Below are positions 6,973-7,000 of a DNA stretch of 7,000 bases, piece by piece; positions within the stretch are counted from its first letter, which is position 1, and every line of letters starts with the position of its first letter. The stretch comes from Cellvibrionales bacterium UBA2034 (GTDB lineage Bacteria > Pseudomonadota > Gammaproteobacteria > Pseudomonadales > UBA7239). Under the pieces are notes generated by a model. The model ran no database searches. It worked only from the letters and a program-made list of their open reading frames with translations, and had not been told where the DNA came from. The stretch lies in assembly GCA_002333095.1 (NCBI GenBank), contig DDBK01000178.1:11938-18937 (forward strand), in the 5' to 3' direction. The translations under genes were made by a program, and so were the position numbers.

Positions 6973-7000
6973 GTACCAGAACGTGATGTTTACGGTTTGT

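Noticed and set aside
6990..7000. Possible stop codon of a minus-strand gene entering from the right (TTA at 6990-6992)
   Set aside because: It would fit a bidirectional terminator between convergent genes, but only three codons are visible, far too little to support a gene.

Overview
The window (about 52% GC by eye) looks like ordinary chromosome of a Gram-negative proteobacterium. A betaproteobacterium (Methylophilaceae / Nitrosomonadales-like) is my best guess. The guess rests on protein character: a gamma/beta-type FNR with a C-x2-C-x5-C cluster, a periplasmic MltB-type lytic transglycosylase, and a short-loop proteobacterial SbtA-type permease. It is inference, since no rRNA or other marker is present. 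I see no insertion sequence, phage gene, CRISPR array or tRNA.

Left part (1-3620, + strand): the 3' portion of hemN (oxygen-independent coproporphyrinogen III dehydrogenase), then an FNR-type oxygen-sensing regulator with all four cluster-ligand cysteines, then a full-length soluble cytochrome P450 ending in a clear intrinsic terminator. A near-consensus FNR site, TTGAC-N4-ATCAA, lies in the 112-base gap between the regulator stop codon and the P450 start. The set therefore reads as a heme / low-oxygen module: an anaerobic heme-synthesis enzyme, the regulator that usually controls it, and a heme enzyme probably controlled by the same regulator. The odd point is that P450 monooxygenases consume O2, so an FNR site in front of one implies repression under anoxia or induction at low oxygen.

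Middle (3669-4799, + strand): a secreted periplasmic lytic murein transglycosylase of the MltB/SLT_2 family with a C-terminal peptidoglycan-binding domain. It converges on the next gene with one base between the two stop codons and no room for a terminator.

Right part: a minus-strand TSUP (TauE/SafE-like) membrane transporter (4801-5775) and a plus-strand SbtA-type sodium-dependent bicarbonate permease (5966-6925) diverge from a 190-base, partly AT-rich spacer. The spacer holds a plausible promoter for the TSUP gene and two small palindromes in front of the permease. A strong intrinsic terminator closes the permease transcript at about 6947-6972. Bicarbonate uptake would suit a CO2-fixing or strongly carboxylating organism, but no carbon-fixation gene is visible here.

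I found no clearly novel multi-gene system. The best lead is the FNR-site / P450 / hemN / fnr arrangement.
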